DNA from: Neobacillus sp. PS2-9
Lineage (GTDB): Bacteria; Bacillota; Bacilli; Bacillales; Cytobacillaceae
DNA: 64,000 nt
Direction of reading: 5' to 3'
Assembly: GCF_030915525.1 (NCBI RefSeq)
Contig: NZ_CP133269.1
Span: 3,507,001 to 3,571,000, forward strand
The position numbers and the translations under genes are program-made. Every line of letters begins with the position of its first letter. Within the stretch, counting starts at the first letter, position 1. A model generated the notes under the pieces. That model searched no databases, was not told where the DNA came from, and saw only the letters and a list, made by a program, of their open reading frames with translations. Below are positions 37,556 through 47,856 of this stretch, piece by piece.

Positions 37556-39673
37556 TTATTCTTTATTCTCAGCCTTTTCCCGCTGCTCTTTTAACACGGC
37601 TTTTCGAGACAAGTTGACTCTGCCTTGTTTGTCGATTTCGGTTACTTTAACTAAAAGCTCATCTCCGATTTTAAGAACATCCTCGACTTTTCCTACCCGC
37701 TCTTCAGCCAGTTCGGAAATATGAACAAGACCATCTTTTCCTGCAAAAATTTCAAGGAAAGCACCGAATTTTTCAATTCGCTTAACCTTACCGAGGTATA
37801 ATTCACCAACTTGAACTTCTCGAACGATATCTTCGATGATTTTTTTCGCTTTTTGATTCATTGCTTGATCGGTCGAAGCAATAAATACCGTTCCATCCTG
37901 CTCGATATCGATCTTAACGCCAGTTTCTTCAATAATCTTATTGATCTGTTTACCACTAGGCCCAATCACATCGCGAATCTTATCAGGATTGATAGTCATT
38001 GTTAAAATCTTAGGTGCAAATTGGGAAAGCTCTGTTCTTGGCTCTGTAATGGTAGCTAACATCGAATCCAAGATGTGCATTCTTCCTATTTTTGCTTGTT
38101 GCAATGCTTCCTCTAAAATGTCGCGAGAAAGACCTTCAATCTTAATATCCATTTGAAGTGCGGTTACCCCTTTAGAGGTACCTGCAACTTTAAAATCCAT
38201 ATCTCCAAGGTGATCTTCCATCCCTTGAATGTCAGATAGAACTGTATAATACTCTCCTGATTTGACAAGACCCATTGCAATTCCTGCTACAGGCGCTTTA
38301 ATAGGAACACCAGCATCCATCATCGCTAAAGTAGAAGCACAAATACTAGCCTGGGAAGTAGAACCATTAGATTCAAGCACTTCAGATACAAGGCGAATTG
38401 TATAAGGGAAATCTTTTTCAGACGGTATAATAGGCTCGAGCGCACGTTCACCAAGTGCACCATGTCCAATTTCACGTCGACCCGGTCCACGAATTGGACC
38501 TGTTTCCCCAACACTAAAGGATGGGAAGTTATAATGGTGCATAAAGCGTTTTTCTTCCTCAATTCCTAAACCATCGAGAATCTGTACATCACCCATTGCT
38601 CCTAGTGTACAAATACTTAAAGCTTGAGTTTGTCCACGTGTAAACAATCCTGAACCGTGAGTACGAGGTAAAATACCTACCTGTGATGACAATGGGCGGA
38701 TTTCATCGATTTTGCGACCGTCTGGACGTACTTTTTCTACAGTAATTAGGCGGCGTACTTCACCTTTAACGATCTTGTCCAAGATTTGCTTCACTTGTTT
38801 TAAATCTTCAGCTGTTGCTTCTTGTTCCTCATATTTAGCAATCACTTGATTTTTTATTTCTTTAATCGCATCTTCACGTGCATGCTTTTCTTGAACTTGA
38901 ATTGCTTTAAGCATATCAGCTTCACAAATTTCTCTTACTTCTGCTTCAAGTTCTTTATCAATTTCATAAAGATTGATTTCTCTTTTTGGCTTACCAATTT
39001 CTGCAACAATTTTTTCTTGGAATTCAATTAATTGTTTAATATGGTCATGACCAAACATAATTGCCTCAAGCATCGTTTCTTCAGGCACTTCAAGTGCACC
39101 TGCCTCAACCATGTTAATGGCATCCTTCGTACCAGCAACCGTTAAGTGAATATCACTTTTTTCAGCTTGTTCAACCGTTGGATTGATGACAAACTCATTA
39201 TTTACTCGGCCTACAATTACACCCGCAATTGGTCCTTCAAACGGAATATCAGAAGTACTAAGTGCTAGTGATGACCCAAACATTGCAGCCATTTCGGAAG
39301 AACAGTTTTGATCCACACTCATGACAATACTGATTACCTGCACATCGTTACGGAAGCCATCAGCAAAAAGTGGACGGATAGGTCTATCAATTAGACGGCT
39401 GGCAAGTATTGCTTTTTCACTTGGACGACCTTCACGTTTAATAAATCCACCTGGAATTTTACCAACTGCATATAAACGTTCTTCATAGTTTACTGTTAAT
39501 GGAAAGAAATCGAGATTTTTTGGCTCTTTTGAAGCAGTAGCTGTACTTAATACAGCTGTATCTCCATAGCGGACCATTACAGCTCCATTAGCCTGTTTAG
39601 CTAACTGTCCAATTTCCACGGTTAAATTACGTCCTGCCCAATCCATAGAATATACATGTTTCGTTTGTTCCAT
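37556..39673 (-). CDS. pnp: Polynucleotide phosphorylase
   Basis: 705-residue phosphorolytic 3'-5' exoribonuclease, main mRNA-degrading exonuclease and RNase Y partner. Two RNase PH domains (about 12-210 and 310-540, with GQTQALS and the [17 protein letters not shown] region), KH ([16 protein letters not shown] near 565) and S1 ([17 protein letters not shown] near 625) are all present. It follows rpsO after a terminator. A long leader hairpin lies 30 bp before the start. Confidence 0.97.
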   Translation of the reverse strand: MEQTKHVYSMDWAGRNLTVEIGQLAKQANGAVMVRYGDTAVLSTATASKEPKNLDFFPLTVNYEERLYAVGKIPGGFIKREGRPSEKAILASRLIDRPIRPLFADGFRNDVQVISIVMSVDQNCSSEMAAMFGSSLALSTSDIPFEGPIAGVIVGRVNNEFVINPTVEQAEKSDIHLTVAGTKDAINMVEAGALEVPEETMLEAIMFGHDHIKQLIEFQEKIVAEIGKPKREINLYEIDKELEAEVREICEADMLKAIQVQEKHAREDAIKEIKNQVIAKYEEQEATAEDLKQVKQILDKIVKGEVRRLITVEKVRPDGRKIDEIRPLSSQVGILPRTHGSGLFTRGQTQALSICTLGAMGDVQILDGLGIEEEKRFMHHYNFPSFSVGETGPIRGPGRREIGHGALGERALEPIIPSEKDFPYTIRLVSEVLESNGSTSQASICASTLAMMDAGVPIKAPVAGIAMGLVKSGEYYTVLSDIQGMEDHLGDMDFKVAGTSKGVTALQMDIKIEGLSRDILEEALQQAKIGRMHILDSMLATITEPRTELSQFAPKILTMTINPDKIRDVIGPSGKQINKIIEETGVKIDIEQDGTVFIASTDQAMNQKAKKIIEDIVREVQVGELYLGKVKRIEKFGAFLEIFAGKDGLVHISELAEERVGKVEDVLKIGDELLVKVTEIDKQGRVNLSRKAVLKEQREKAENKE

Positions 39674-39700
39674 ATTTGTACCCCTCTCTATCTAAATCAC

Positions 39701-39750
39701 TTTAGGAGGATAATGCGAGGATACTTCCTCGCTGAAATCCTCTTTCTAAA
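39701..39750 (-). promoter_or_regulatory. pnp leader stem-loop
   Basis: Outer arms TTTAGGAGGAT and ATCCTCTTTCTAAA pair imperfectly, and inner arms GCGAGGA/TCCTCGC pair perfectly around TACT. In E. coli a comparable pnp leader stem is the site of autoregulation; the same role here is inference. Confidence 0.55.
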
Positions 39751-39885
39751 TCTTCCTAATATAAAAAAAGCCATAAATGCTTATGTTATTAATTTCAAAT
39801 TAGTATTAGTATGCACATAAAAGTCTTGACTTAAAATTATGTATAAAAATTTCTTTACTACTTTAATTTTTGCCTTTTTAGGCTA

Positions 39886-39911
39886 ATAAAAAAGCGGGAT
39901 AAATCCCGCTT
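39886..39911 (-). terminator. Intrinsic terminator of rpsO
   Basis: AAGCGGGAT and ATCCCGCTT pair around TT, followed by TTTTTTATTA. Confidence 0.9.
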
Positions 39912-39918
39912 CTGTAGA

Positions 39919-40194
<276 letters not shown>

Positions 40195-40220
40195 TCACCT
40201 CCTAATTTTTCTATCCCCAG

Positions 40221-40262
40221 TTACCGAGCAAGCGTCGGTGACTCGACTTGCCAAGCAAAGGT
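40221..40262 (-). promoter_or_regulatory. Candidate S15 autoregulatory leader
   Basis: ACCGA/TCGGT stem around GCAAGCG-type loop (40223-40239), followed by CTTGCCAAG, 30-70 nt before rpsO. S15 binds a leader junction in Geobacillus and other bacteria; the exact fold here is not established. Confidence 0.45.
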
Positions 40263-40356
40263 TGTTTTTAATACGTATATAAGAATACATCTTTTTACGT
40301 CAAAAAGCAAGTCGAAACCTTATTTAAATGTAAGAAAAACTTTGATAAAAGCGGCT

Positions 40357-41313
40357 TTAGCAGGAAGATTGTCGATTCTTTTCAAAATAATCTATTGCCT
40401 TTTGCTTATCTCTTTCTATCTGACTAACCAATTCTTCAATTCCGGAGAACTTCTGTTCTTTGCGCAAGAACAGATGCCATTCGACTACCACTTCTTCTCC
40501 ATAAATCTCTTGTTCAAATTCAAATATGTGAACTTCTACAGTTAGCTTTAATGTTTCTTTATTAAAGGTTGGTTTATAGCCAACATTACAAACACCATTA
40601 TACCAATGATCCTTTACCTTCATTTTTACAGCATATACCCCCAACGGAGGGATCATATACTCTTCATTCAGGTCTATATTTGCTGTCGGGAAACCTATCG
40701 TTCTCCCACGCTTGTCCCCGTGAATGACAGTGCCCAATGTCCTATAATATCTGCCAAGAAGATCAGGAAGTTCATTTACTTTTGCTTCGTTAAGCAAGTG
40801 ACGAATTCTTGTAGAACTAACCTTTTCCTCACCTTGAGCTAACTTTGGGACAACAGAGTAAGAAAATTGATCCCTAGAATGGAAAGGCAGTGTTTCCATC
40901 GTTCCTTTTCCCATCCGCCCATAAGAATAATCAAAGCCAGCTACTACATGCTTCACATTCAGACCTATCACATATTGATCAATGAACTCCTGTGGGAGTA
41001 AGTTAGCAAACTCAGGTGTAAAATGAACAATAAATAAATAATCTATACCTAACTCTTCAATTATCTTTATCTTATCTGATAAGGGCGTAATATATTGTAC
41101 GTGCTTTTTGCTCTTTCCCAATACAACAGAGGGATGCGGATCAAAAGTCATTACTGCACTTCGGAAATCTTGTTCTTCTGCTTGTTTTTTTGCCTCTAGG
41201 ATTACTTGTTGATGTCCCATATGAACGCCATCAAAATAGCCCAAGGCCATTGCTAAAGGCGGAAAATCGTTTCTATCTAATTTATGTGGAAAATTAAGTC
41301 TTTTGACTTCCAA
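40357..41313 (-). CDS. ribF: Bifunctional riboflavin kinase/FMN adenylyltransferase
   Basis: 318-residue enzyme making FMN and FAD from riboflavin (RibC in B. subtilis). The N-terminal adenylyltransferase has GYFDGVHMGHQQV (about 27-39) and the C-terminal kinase GRTIGFPTANI (near 200). It follows truB by 32 bp as one unit and precedes rpsO with 168 bp. Confidence 0.95.
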   Translation of the reverse strand: MEVKRLNFPHKLDRNDFPPLAMALGYFDGVHMGHQQVILEAKKQAEEQDFRSAVMTFDPHPSVVLGKSKKHVQYITPLSDKIKIIEELGIDYLFIVHFTPEFANLLPQEFIDQYVIGLNVKHVVAGFDYSYGRMGKGTMETLPFHSRDQFSYSVVPKLAQGEEKVSSTRIRHLLNEAKVNELPDLLGRYYRTLGTVIHGDKRGRTIGFPTANIDLNEEYMIPPLGVYAVKMKVKDHWYNGVCNVGYKPTFNKETLKLTVEVHIFEFEQEIYGEEVVVEWHLFLRKEQKFSGIEELVSQIERDKQKAIDYFEKNRQSSC

Positions 41314-41345
41314 ATGAAACTCACCTTTTCTATACCGAAACCTTA

Positions 41346-42263
41346 TTATTCATTTCGCAATACTTTTACTGGTTTAAGCAGGTCTGGCTTGCTTGGATGT
41401 TTTGCGTAAATGGCGAGAGCCAGTCCTTCTGCTGTTTCAGCGATAATCGGTCCGTTAGTTGTTTTTAAGTGTTCTGGTATTGGTAACACCGCACCATTTT
41501 TCACTTTCTCTGCTACTTTATCATTAATCTGTAATTTCGGCAAATAAGAAAGTGCTGATTCTAATGGTCGTAAAACAGTAGAAATTTCACCAGTTTCCAT
41601 CAGTTTTTCTACTTCCTCAAAGGTCAGACAATCCTCTAATGTGAAGGCTGCCGACTGGATTCTTATTAGTTTGGACATGTGTGCAGGGTACCCTAGTTTC
41701 TCCCCAATCATTACAGCTAATGTTCGTATATAGGTCCCTTTACTGCAACTGACCCTAAAACGGAATCGAATCGTTTCTCCTGAAAATTCTGTCCGATCAT
41801 CCAGTAATTCAATTGAATAGATGGTTACCCTCCTAGTGGGGCGCTCTACTTCAATGCCTTTTCGAGCATACTCGTACAGCCGAACCCCTCCCACCTTCAC
41901 TGCTGAAAACATCGGTGGGGTTTGCTCAATTTCTCCCGTCAACGAATCAAGGACTTTTTGAATTTCTTCGCGTAGAAGGGTTCGATCAACATCTTTCTTT
42001 TCAACCACTTCACCAGATGCATCTTCCGTCGTGGTGGAGAAGCCTATGGTTACTTCACCTTCGTATGCTTTTCCTGCGTCCGTAATATACTCTGCAACCT
42101 TTGTTGCTTTTCCAATACAAATAGGGAGGACACCCGTTACATCCGGATCAAGTGTTCCTGTATGTCCGACTTTTTTAGTTTTTAAAATTTTTCTTAGCTT
42201 AAATACACAATCATGGGAAGTTAGCCCTGCTGGTTTGAATAACGGTAATATTCCTTCCACCAT
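41346..42263 (-). CDS. truB: tRNA pseudouridine-55 synthase
   Basis: Makes pseudouridine 55 in the T-loop of tRNAs. Catalytic Asp39 is in GHTGTLDPDVTG. I use the ATG at 42263 (GGAG 5 nt upstream, protein MVEGILPLFKPAGLTSHDC); a GTG two codons earlier overlaps the ribosome site. 305 codons plus stop. It comes after an intrinsic terminator and so may have its own promoter. Confidence 0.95.
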   Translation of the reverse strand: MVEGILPLFKPAGLTSHDCVFKLRKILKTKKVGHTGTLDPDVTGVLPICIGKATKVAEYITDAGKAYEGEVTIGFSTTTEDASGEVVEKKDVDRTLLREEIQKVLDSLTGEIEQTPPMFSAVKVGGVRLYEYARKGIEVERPTRRVTIYSIELLDDRTEFSGETIRFRFRVSCSKGTYIRTLAVMIGEKLGYPAHMSKLIRIQSAAFTLEDCLTFEEVEKLMETGEISTVLRPLESALSYLPKLQINDKVAEKVKNGAVLPIPEHLKTTNGPIIAETAEGLALAIYAKHPSKPDLLKPVKVLRNE

Positions 42264-42288
42264 ATTCACTCCGATCTCAGTAATATTC

Positions 42289-42320
42289 GAAAAAAATGGA
42301 TAGACGATTGTCTATCCATT
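42289..42320 (-). terminator. Intrinsic terminator between rbfA and truB
   Basis: AATGGATAGAC and GTCTATCCATT form a perfect 11-bp stem around AATC, followed by TTTTTTTC. It closes the rimP-to-rbfA cluster. Confidence 0.9.
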
Positions 42321-42350
42321 TCCACTGTAAATTTCTGCTTATTTTTGAAC

Positions 42351-42725
42351 TTATTCTTCGTCATTCTTTTCCATCGGTTTATCGTCATCCGTATGCAATT
42401 GATGTAGAAGGGTATTAATTCGATTACCATAATCGATTGATTCATCCCACTCAAAAATAATTTCAGGTGTTTTACGAAGGCGAATACGGTGGCCAATTTC
42501 GGTTCTAATAAAGCCTTTTGCTTTCGCTAAGCCTTTTAATGTATTCTCCTTTTGCTCGTCATCACCTAACACAGAAATAAATACTTTTGCTTGCTGTAAA
42601 TCTCCTGTAACCTGAACATCAGTAACTGTCACAAAGCCGATCCGAGGATCTTTTATTTTCCGGCCGATGATGTCACTAAGTTCTTTTTTCATTTGCTCTC
42701 CAACACGATTTGCTCTGTGGCTCAT
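42351..42725 (-). CDS. rbfA: Ribosome-binding factor A
   Basis: Small KH-fold factor for late 30S maturation and cold adaptation. The ATG at 42725 gives [19 protein letters not shown]; three upstream codons including GTG 42734 fall in AGAGGTGA. 124 residues. Eighteen bp after ylxP. Confidence 0.94.
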   Translation of the reverse strand: MSHRANRVGEQMKKELSDIIGRKIKDPRIGFVTVTDVQVTGDLQQAKVFISVLGDDEQKENTLKGLAKAKGFIRTEIGHRIRLRKTPEIIFEWDESIDYGNRINTLLHQLHTDDDKPMEKNDEE

Positions 42726-42742
42726 CATATTCACCTCTTAAT

Positions 42743-43024
42743 TTAAAGCCAATCAATCTCGGTGATTGTTCGTTCTATCTCTGGAAACGAGTCAATAAAT
42801 TTTAGTGAGTTCTGCAATTCAATCTCTGTAGATACCCGATTAGAGGTAACAACCGCAATGGCAATTTTCGTTCTTTGCCATACATCTTGAAAGTCAACCT
42901 CGGCAACGGATACATTAAATTTCTGTTTTAGACGAGATAGAATTCTCTGCAAAACGGCTCGTTTCTCTTTTAATGAATGTGCATCATAGATGATACATTC
43001 ACATTCGGCAACACCGATGATCAT
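42743..43024 (-). CDS. ylxP: YlxP family protein (DUF503)
   Basis: 93-residue DUF503 protein, [22 protein letters not shown]; function unknown, always in the infB-rbfA cluster. Overlaps infB by 4 bp. Confidence 0.92.
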   Translation of the reverse strand: MIIGVAECECIIYDAHSLKEKRAVLQRILSRLKQKFNVSVAEVDFQDVWQRTKIAIAVVTSNRVSTEIELQNSLKFIDSFPEIERTITEIDWL

Positions 43025-45345
43025 TTACGTTCGATCTCTTCCATTACATAAGCTTCAATGATGTCTCCTTCTTTAACATCATTAAAGTTTTTAATCGTGA
43101 CACCACATTCATAACCTTTAGCAACCTCTTTAGCATCATCTTTGAAACGTTTTAGCGCATCAATTTGTCCTTCAAAGATAACAACTCCGTTACGAACTAA
43201 ACGGATTCCGCTATCACGGGTAATTTTACCTTCAGTAACAAATGAACCAGCAATGGTACCAACCTTTGAAACCTTGAAAGTTTGACGAACTTCAGCTTGA
43301 CCAATAATCTTTTCTTGGAATTCAGGATCAAGCATTCCCTTCATGGCTGCTTCGATTTCTTCAATTACTTTATAAATAATGCGGTGTAGACGAACATCAA
43401 CCTTTTCAGCTTCCGCAGCACGCTTAGCATTTACATCTGGACGAACGTTAAATCCGATGACAATTGCATTTGAAGCGGCTGCAAGAGTGATATCTGACTC
43501 ATTAATAGCACCGGCACCACTATGAATAATTTTAATGTTTACGCCTTCTACATTTATTTTTTGCAATGATGCAGCAACGGCTTCAGCAGAACCTTGAACA
43601 TCTGCTTTTAGGATGATGTTTAAGTCCTTCATTTCACCTTGCTTCAATTGGTCAAATAGTGTTTCAAGACTGACAACGGATTTTTCACCACGTTGAGCTA
43701 CTAAAGCAGTTTGCTCTCGTGCTTCCCCAACCTGGCGGGCTGTTTTTTCGTCTTCAAATACAACAAAACGATCTCCTGCCTGCGGAACATCATTTAGTCC
43801 TGTAATTTCTACTGGAGTAGAAGGACCCGCTTCTTTTACTCGGCGTCCTTTATCATTCACCATCGCACGAACCCGTCCGAATGTAGTTCCAACAACAATC
43901 GGATCACCAATTTTTAAAGTACCGTTTTGAACTAATAATGTCGCAACAGATCCACGGCCTTTATCTAATTGTGCCTCGATAACCGTACCAACAGCTTTTC
44001 GGTTAGGATTTGCCTTATATTCTTCTACTTCACTTACAAGTAAGATCATTTCAAGAAGAGTGTCAATTCCTTCTCCGGTTTTTGCAGAAAGTGGTACAAA
44101 GATAGTATCCCCACCCCATGCTTCAGATACTAATCCATGTTCAGTTAATTCCTGCATAACTCGGTCTGCATTTGCTGCTTCTTTATCCATTTTGTTTACA
44201 GCTACAATGATTGGAACTTCAGCAGCCTTTGCATGGTTAATCGCTTCAACTGTTTGTGGCATTACACCATCATCTGCCGCTACCACAAGAATAGTAATGT
44301 CAGTAATTTTCGCTCCACGAGCACGCATGGTTGTAAATGCAGCGTGTCCCGGTGTATCAAGGAAAGTAATCTTCTTTCCATTTTCAACTACTTGATAGGC
44401 ACCAATATGCTGCGTAATTCCGCCAGCTTCACCTTCAGTTACCTTTGTATTACGAATAGAATCAAGAAGGGTTGTTTTACCATGGTCAACGTGACCCATA
44501 ATCGTTACAACAGAAGGTCTTTCTACTAAGTCTTCAGTTCCATCTTCGGTAAAGTAAACTTCAAGATCAGTTGTGTCAATCTTGATTTCTTCTTCAACCT
44601 CTACTCCATATTCCCCAGCAATCAATTCAATAGCATCTTTATCAAGCACTTGGTTAATGGTAGCCATCACACCAAGTAAAAAGAGCTTTTTAATGATTTC
44701 TGACGGTTCACGATAGATTTTTTTCGCAAGTTCACCAACAGTGAGTGACTCACTAAAAGTAATTTTAGCAGGAAGCTCTTTTTCTTTTTTCTTCTGAGGC
44801 TGTGCTTGCTGAACTGGTGTATGAGTCTTCTTCTTGTTATTATTATTATTACGATTATTACGATTTTGATTATTATTATAAGGCTTAGCCTTTGCTTTAT
44901 CTGCACTACTGAAGACTTTATTTTCTTTTGATTGAGTTTCTTGGCTCTGTTTTTTGCCTTCAGCCGCTTTTGGAGGAGAGACAACTTTTACCTTCTTAGG
45001 AGTAGGAGATTTATCTGCAGCTTCCTCAAACGCTTTAGGTGCATTTTTAGACTGTACTTGCGGTTTTTGACCAGACTGTGCCGGTCTTTGATTTGGACGT
45101 TGTTGTTGTTGCTGCTGAGCAGGACGTCCATTTGAGCGTTGTTGCTGCCCGCCGCCCATTTGTTTACTCTGTTGTGTATTGCTTTCTTTTTTGTTGAATG
45201 TTGCATCAAGTTTTTTTACGTCTGAATCTTCTATTGTTGCCATATGGTTAGAAACCTCTATATTCATTTCTTTTAATTTTGTAATGATTTCTTTACTTGA
45301 AATATTGTGTTTTTTTGCGTATTCATAAACACGGATTTTACTCAT
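43021..45345 (-). CDS. infB: Translation initiation factor IF-2
   Basis: 774-residue GTPase placing fMet-tRNA on the 30S subunit. N-terminal 55 residues form the IF2N domain ([20 protein letters not shown]), then a Gln/Asn/Lys low-complexity linker (about 55-190), a second IF2N, G1 motif GHVDHGKTT near 283, NKMD and DTPGH motifs, and the C-terminal fMet-binding domain. The low-complexity linker is longer in Asn than in many relatives. Confidence 0.97.
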   Translation of the reverse strand: MSKIRVYEYAKKHNISSKEIITKLKEMNIEVSNHMATIEDSDVKKLDATFNKKESNTQQSKQMGGGQQQRSNGRPAQQQQQQRPNQRPAQSGQKPQVQSKNAPKAFEEAADKSPTPKKVKVVSPPKAAEGKKQSQETQSKENKVFSSADKAKAKPYNNNQNRNNRNNNNNKKKTHTPVQQAQPQKKKEKELPAKITFSESLTVGELAKKIYREPSEIIKKLFLLGVMATINQVLDKDAIELIAGEYGVEVEEEIKIDTTDLEVYFTEDGTEDLVERPSVVTIMGHVDHGKTTLLDSIRNTKVTEGEAGGITQHIGAYQVVENGKKITFLDTPGHAAFTTMRARGAKITDITILVVAADDGVMPQTVEAINHAKAAEVPIIVAVNKMDKEAANADRVMQELTEHGLVSEAWGGDTIFVPLSAKTGEGIDTLLEMILLVSEVEEYKANPNRKAVGTVIEAQLDKGRGSVATLLVQNGTLKIGDPIVVGTTFGRVRAMVNDKGRRVKEAGPSTPVEITGLNDVPQAGDRFVVFEDEKTARQVGEAREQTALVAQRGEKSVVSLETLFDQLKQGEMKDLNIILKADVQGSAEAVAASLQKINVEGVNIKIIHSGAGAINESDITLAAASNAIVIGFNVRPDVNAKRAAEAEKVDVRLHRIIYKVIEEIEAAMKGMLDPEFQEKIIGQAEVRQTFKVSKVGTIAGSFVTEGKITRDSGIRLVRNGVVIFEGQIDALKRFKDDAKEVAKGYECGVTIKNFNDVKEGDIIEAYVMEEIERK

Positions 45346-45364
45346 ATTTTCACCCCCGCTAGAT

Positions 45365-45667
45365 TTAATCGAGCAACGTTACCAGTTTTTTTGCAAATCC
45401 TACATCTAAAACAGCTACAACAACGCGTGCTTCCTTGCCAATTGCTTGACCTAGAAGATGACGGTCTTCCACCATTTTCAACGGAACATGATAGGAATTA
45501 CATTTATCTGTAATTTTTTTAGTCGTATTTGCAGATGCATCCGCGGCTAATAAAACGAGCTTTGCTTTACCGTTTCTAATTTCCTTTAAGGCAAGCTCTT
45601 CACCCGATATGATTTTACGCGCTCGATTGGCCAAGCCAACCAATGACATCCATTGATTTTGTTTCAT
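45365..45667 (-). CDS. ylxQ: YlxQ, L7Ae-family RNA-binding protein
   Basis: 100-residue L7Ae/L30e/S12e fold, a probable kink-turn binder ([14 protein letters not shown]). Conserved between ylxR and infB; cellular target unclear. Nine bp after ylxR. Confidence 0.92.
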   Translation of the reverse strand: MKQNQWMSLVGLANRARKIISGEELALKEIRNGKAKLVLLAADASANTTKKITDKCNSYHVPLKMVEDRHLLGQAIGKEARVVVAVLDVGFAKKLVTLLD

Positions 45668-45675
45668 TTGGATTG

Positions 45676-45948
45676 TCAGTTCTCCTTCTCAATTAGCTCA
45701 AGTAGTTCTTCGTATATCGAATCATTTATAGAAACCTCTAAATGGTTAGCTAAAGTATTTTTCTTCTTGGCTAATAGGATAGCTTCTTTGTCTCTTGAAA
45801 GGTATGCACCTCTACCGGATTTTTTTCCAGTTAAATCAATGGTTACGTCCCCTTCTTTTGAGCGAACGATGCGAACGAGTTCTTTTTTCGGCTTCATTTC
45901 ACCGGTTGCCACACATTTGCGCATAGGAACTTTTTTTCTTGTGTTCAC
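45676..45948 (-). CDS. ylxR: YlxR/RnpM RNA-binding protein
   Basis: DUF448 protein, recently described as a modulator of RNase [21 protein letters not shown] and [11 protein letters not shown] are the family motifs. I choose GTG 45948 (protein [12 protein letters not shown], spacing 9 nt from AGGAGG); the ATG at 45954 would be only 3 nt from it. About 90 residues either way. Confidence 0.88.
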   Translation of the reverse strand: MNTRKKVPMRKCVATGEMKPKKELVRIVRSKEGDVTIDLTGKKSGRGAYLSRDKEAILLAKKKNTLANHLEVSINDSIYEELLELIEKEN

Positions 45949-45965
45949 GATCATTCACCTCCTAA

Positions 45966-47090
45966 TTAGTCCAAATCATCATCTTCATAATCAAAATCTG
46001 TATCCACTTGATCATCAAAAAGTCTAATTGTTTCTTCACGTGGGTAAATTCCAAGCTCACGTGCTTCAGTTTCAGCTTTGATATCAATTTTCCAGCCAGT
46101 TAATTTTGCTGCTAGTCGAGCATTTTGACCGCGTTTACCGATTGCTAATGAAAGCTGATAATCAGGTACAACAACTGTGGTAGCTTTTTCATTTTCGTTC
46201 ACCATAACATCTAGCACTTTTGAAGGGCTTAAAGAATTAGCGACAAAAACAACTGGATCATCAGACCATTTAACGATATCAATTTTTTCACCTTTTAACT
46301 CATTAACTACCGCTTGCACCCTTGTTCCTTTTGGTCCAACACAAGAACCAACAGGATCAACCTCAGGATTATCAGAATGAACGGAAATTTTCGAGCGGTC
46401 TCCTGCTTCACGGGCAACAGATTTAATTTCAACTGTACCGTCGTAAATTTCAGGAACTTCAATTTCAAATAGACGTTTCAGTAACCCAGGATGAGTTCTA
46501 GAAACAAAAATTTGTGGACCCTTAGTAGTTTTTTCTACTTTAGTAATAAAAACTTTGATTCGATCATGCGGTTTGTAACGTTCATTTGGCATTTGCTCAT
46601 TTAAAGGTAATAGTGCTTCTATTTTACCAAGACTGACATAAATAAATTTAGAATCAAGTCTTTGAACGATACCTGTCATGATGTCTTCTTCACGGTCAAT
46701 AAATTCAGAATAAATAATACCTCTTTCAGCTTCTCTAACACGCTGAGTTACCACTTGTTTCGCTGTTTGCGCAGCGATTCTTCCGAAGTCTTTTGGAGTT
46801 ACTTCCATTTCGACAACATCTTCTACCTGGTAATTAGGATTAATATGTTGGGCATCTGCAATAGAAATTTCAAGCCGTGGATCGAATACTTCATCAACCA
46901 CTTCTTTTCTTGCAAAAACGCGCATAGAACCAGATTGTAAGTTCAAATCAATGCGGACATTTTGTGCCTGATTGAAATTACGACGGTAAGCTGATACCAA
47001 TGCCGCCTCAATCGCATCAATTAGTATATCTCTGGAAATCCCTTTCTCTCTTTCCAGTATTGTAAGAGCATCTAATAATTCGCTGCTCAT
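45966..47090 (-). CDS. nusA: Transcription termination/antitermination factor NusA
   Basis: 374-residue NusA: N-terminal polymerase-binding domain, S1 (about 135-200), KH1 and KH2 (GRNARLAAKLTGWKIDIK-type). Short acidic tail TDFDYEDDDLD instead of the E. coli acidic repeats, as usual in Bacillus. Thirty-seven bp after rimP. Confidence 0.96.
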   Translation of the reverse strand: MSSELLDALTILEREKGISRDILIDAIEAALVSAYRRNFNQAQNVRIDLNLQSGSMRVFARKEVVDEVFDPRLEISIADAQHINPNYQVEDVVEMEVTPKDFGRIAAQTAKQVVTQRVREAERGIIYSEFIDREEDIMTGIVQRLDSKFIYVSLGKIEALLPLNEQMPNERYKPHDRIKVFITKVEKTTKGPQIFVSRTHPGLLKRLFEIEVPEIYDGTVEIKSVAREAGDRSKISVHSDNPEVDPVGSCVGPKGTRVQAVVNELKGEKIDIVKWSDDPVVFVANSLSPSKVLDVMVNENEKATTVVVPDYQLSLAIGKRGQNARLAAKLTGWKIDIKAETEARELGIYPREETIRLFDDQVDTDFDYEDDDLD

Positions 47091-47127
47091 TTGCTTGTAT
47101 CCCCCTACTCATATTCAATTTTTTCAT

Positions 47128-47598
47128 TTATGAAAAAACAACAGCCAGTCTTGCACTTGCTACTTTTTCATATGGAATGTCAATAGACTTTTTACGAGTT
47201 TTGATTTTCACTTCAATTTTTATGTGTTGGCCATCAAACTCAAGTAATTTCCCTTCAAAACCTTTTTCTCCATCAATCGGTTCATAAGTTTTAATAAAGA
47301 CATTTTTACCAATAGCCTTTTCAAAATCTTTTTCTTTTTTCAATGGACGCTCTGCACCCGGAGAGGATACTTCAAGAAAGTAGTTATGGGGAATTGGATC
47401 CAATTCGTCGAGTTTTTCACTTAGTCGCTCACTAACTAGACCACAATCCTCAATATCAACTCCTGTGTCCTTATCGATATATACGCGAAGATACCAATTT
47501 TTGCCTTCCTTCACATATTCAATATCCACTAATTCTAAGCTAAGTTCTTGAAAAATTGGTGCAGCCAGCTCTTCTACAACTTCCGTTACTTTGCTCAT
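47128..47598 (-). CDS. rimP: Ribosome maturation factor RimP
   Basis: 156-residue 30S maturation factor; motif [19 protein letters not shown]. First gene of the nusA-infB cluster here. Separated from polC by 258 bp containing a hairpin. Confidence 0.94.
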   Translation of the reverse strand: MSKVTEVVEELAAPIFQELSLELVDIEYVKEGKNWYLRVYIDKDTGVDIEDCGLVSERLSEKLDELDPIPHNYFLEVSSPGAERPLKKEKDFEKAIGKNVFIKTYEPIDGEKGFEGKLLEFDGQHIKIEVKIKTRKKSIDIPYEKVASARLAVVFS

Positions 47599-47739
47599 GC
47601 TTTACCTCCTTTTCTAAAATATATCACCCATATTCTATGTAGTTCACGGTAAGTTTTATCAAATAACACTAAAAAACATTTGTAAACAAAACCAAGATGC
47701 GTACAACTGTTAAGTGTAAGCACCTCGATTACATAACGA

Positions 47740-47761
47740 AAGAGTGGGTTTCCCCACTCTT
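47740..47761 (-). terminator. Hairpin after polC
   Basis: AAGAGTGGG and CCCACTCTT pair around GAAA; no good T run follows (TCGTTATG), so termination may be partial. About 95 nt after the polC stop. Confidence 0.55.
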
Positions 47762-47856
47762 GAACACGAGAGTATTTCTTAGTATTTCCAATAAAACTAT
47801 ACCATAACCATTGTTTTTATGCAAACACAACGGAGGTTTATCAGGATTATCCCTAT

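Noticed and set aside
40606..40842. Plus-strand ORF opposite ribF
   Set aside because: Antisense shadow of a well-conserved enzyme.
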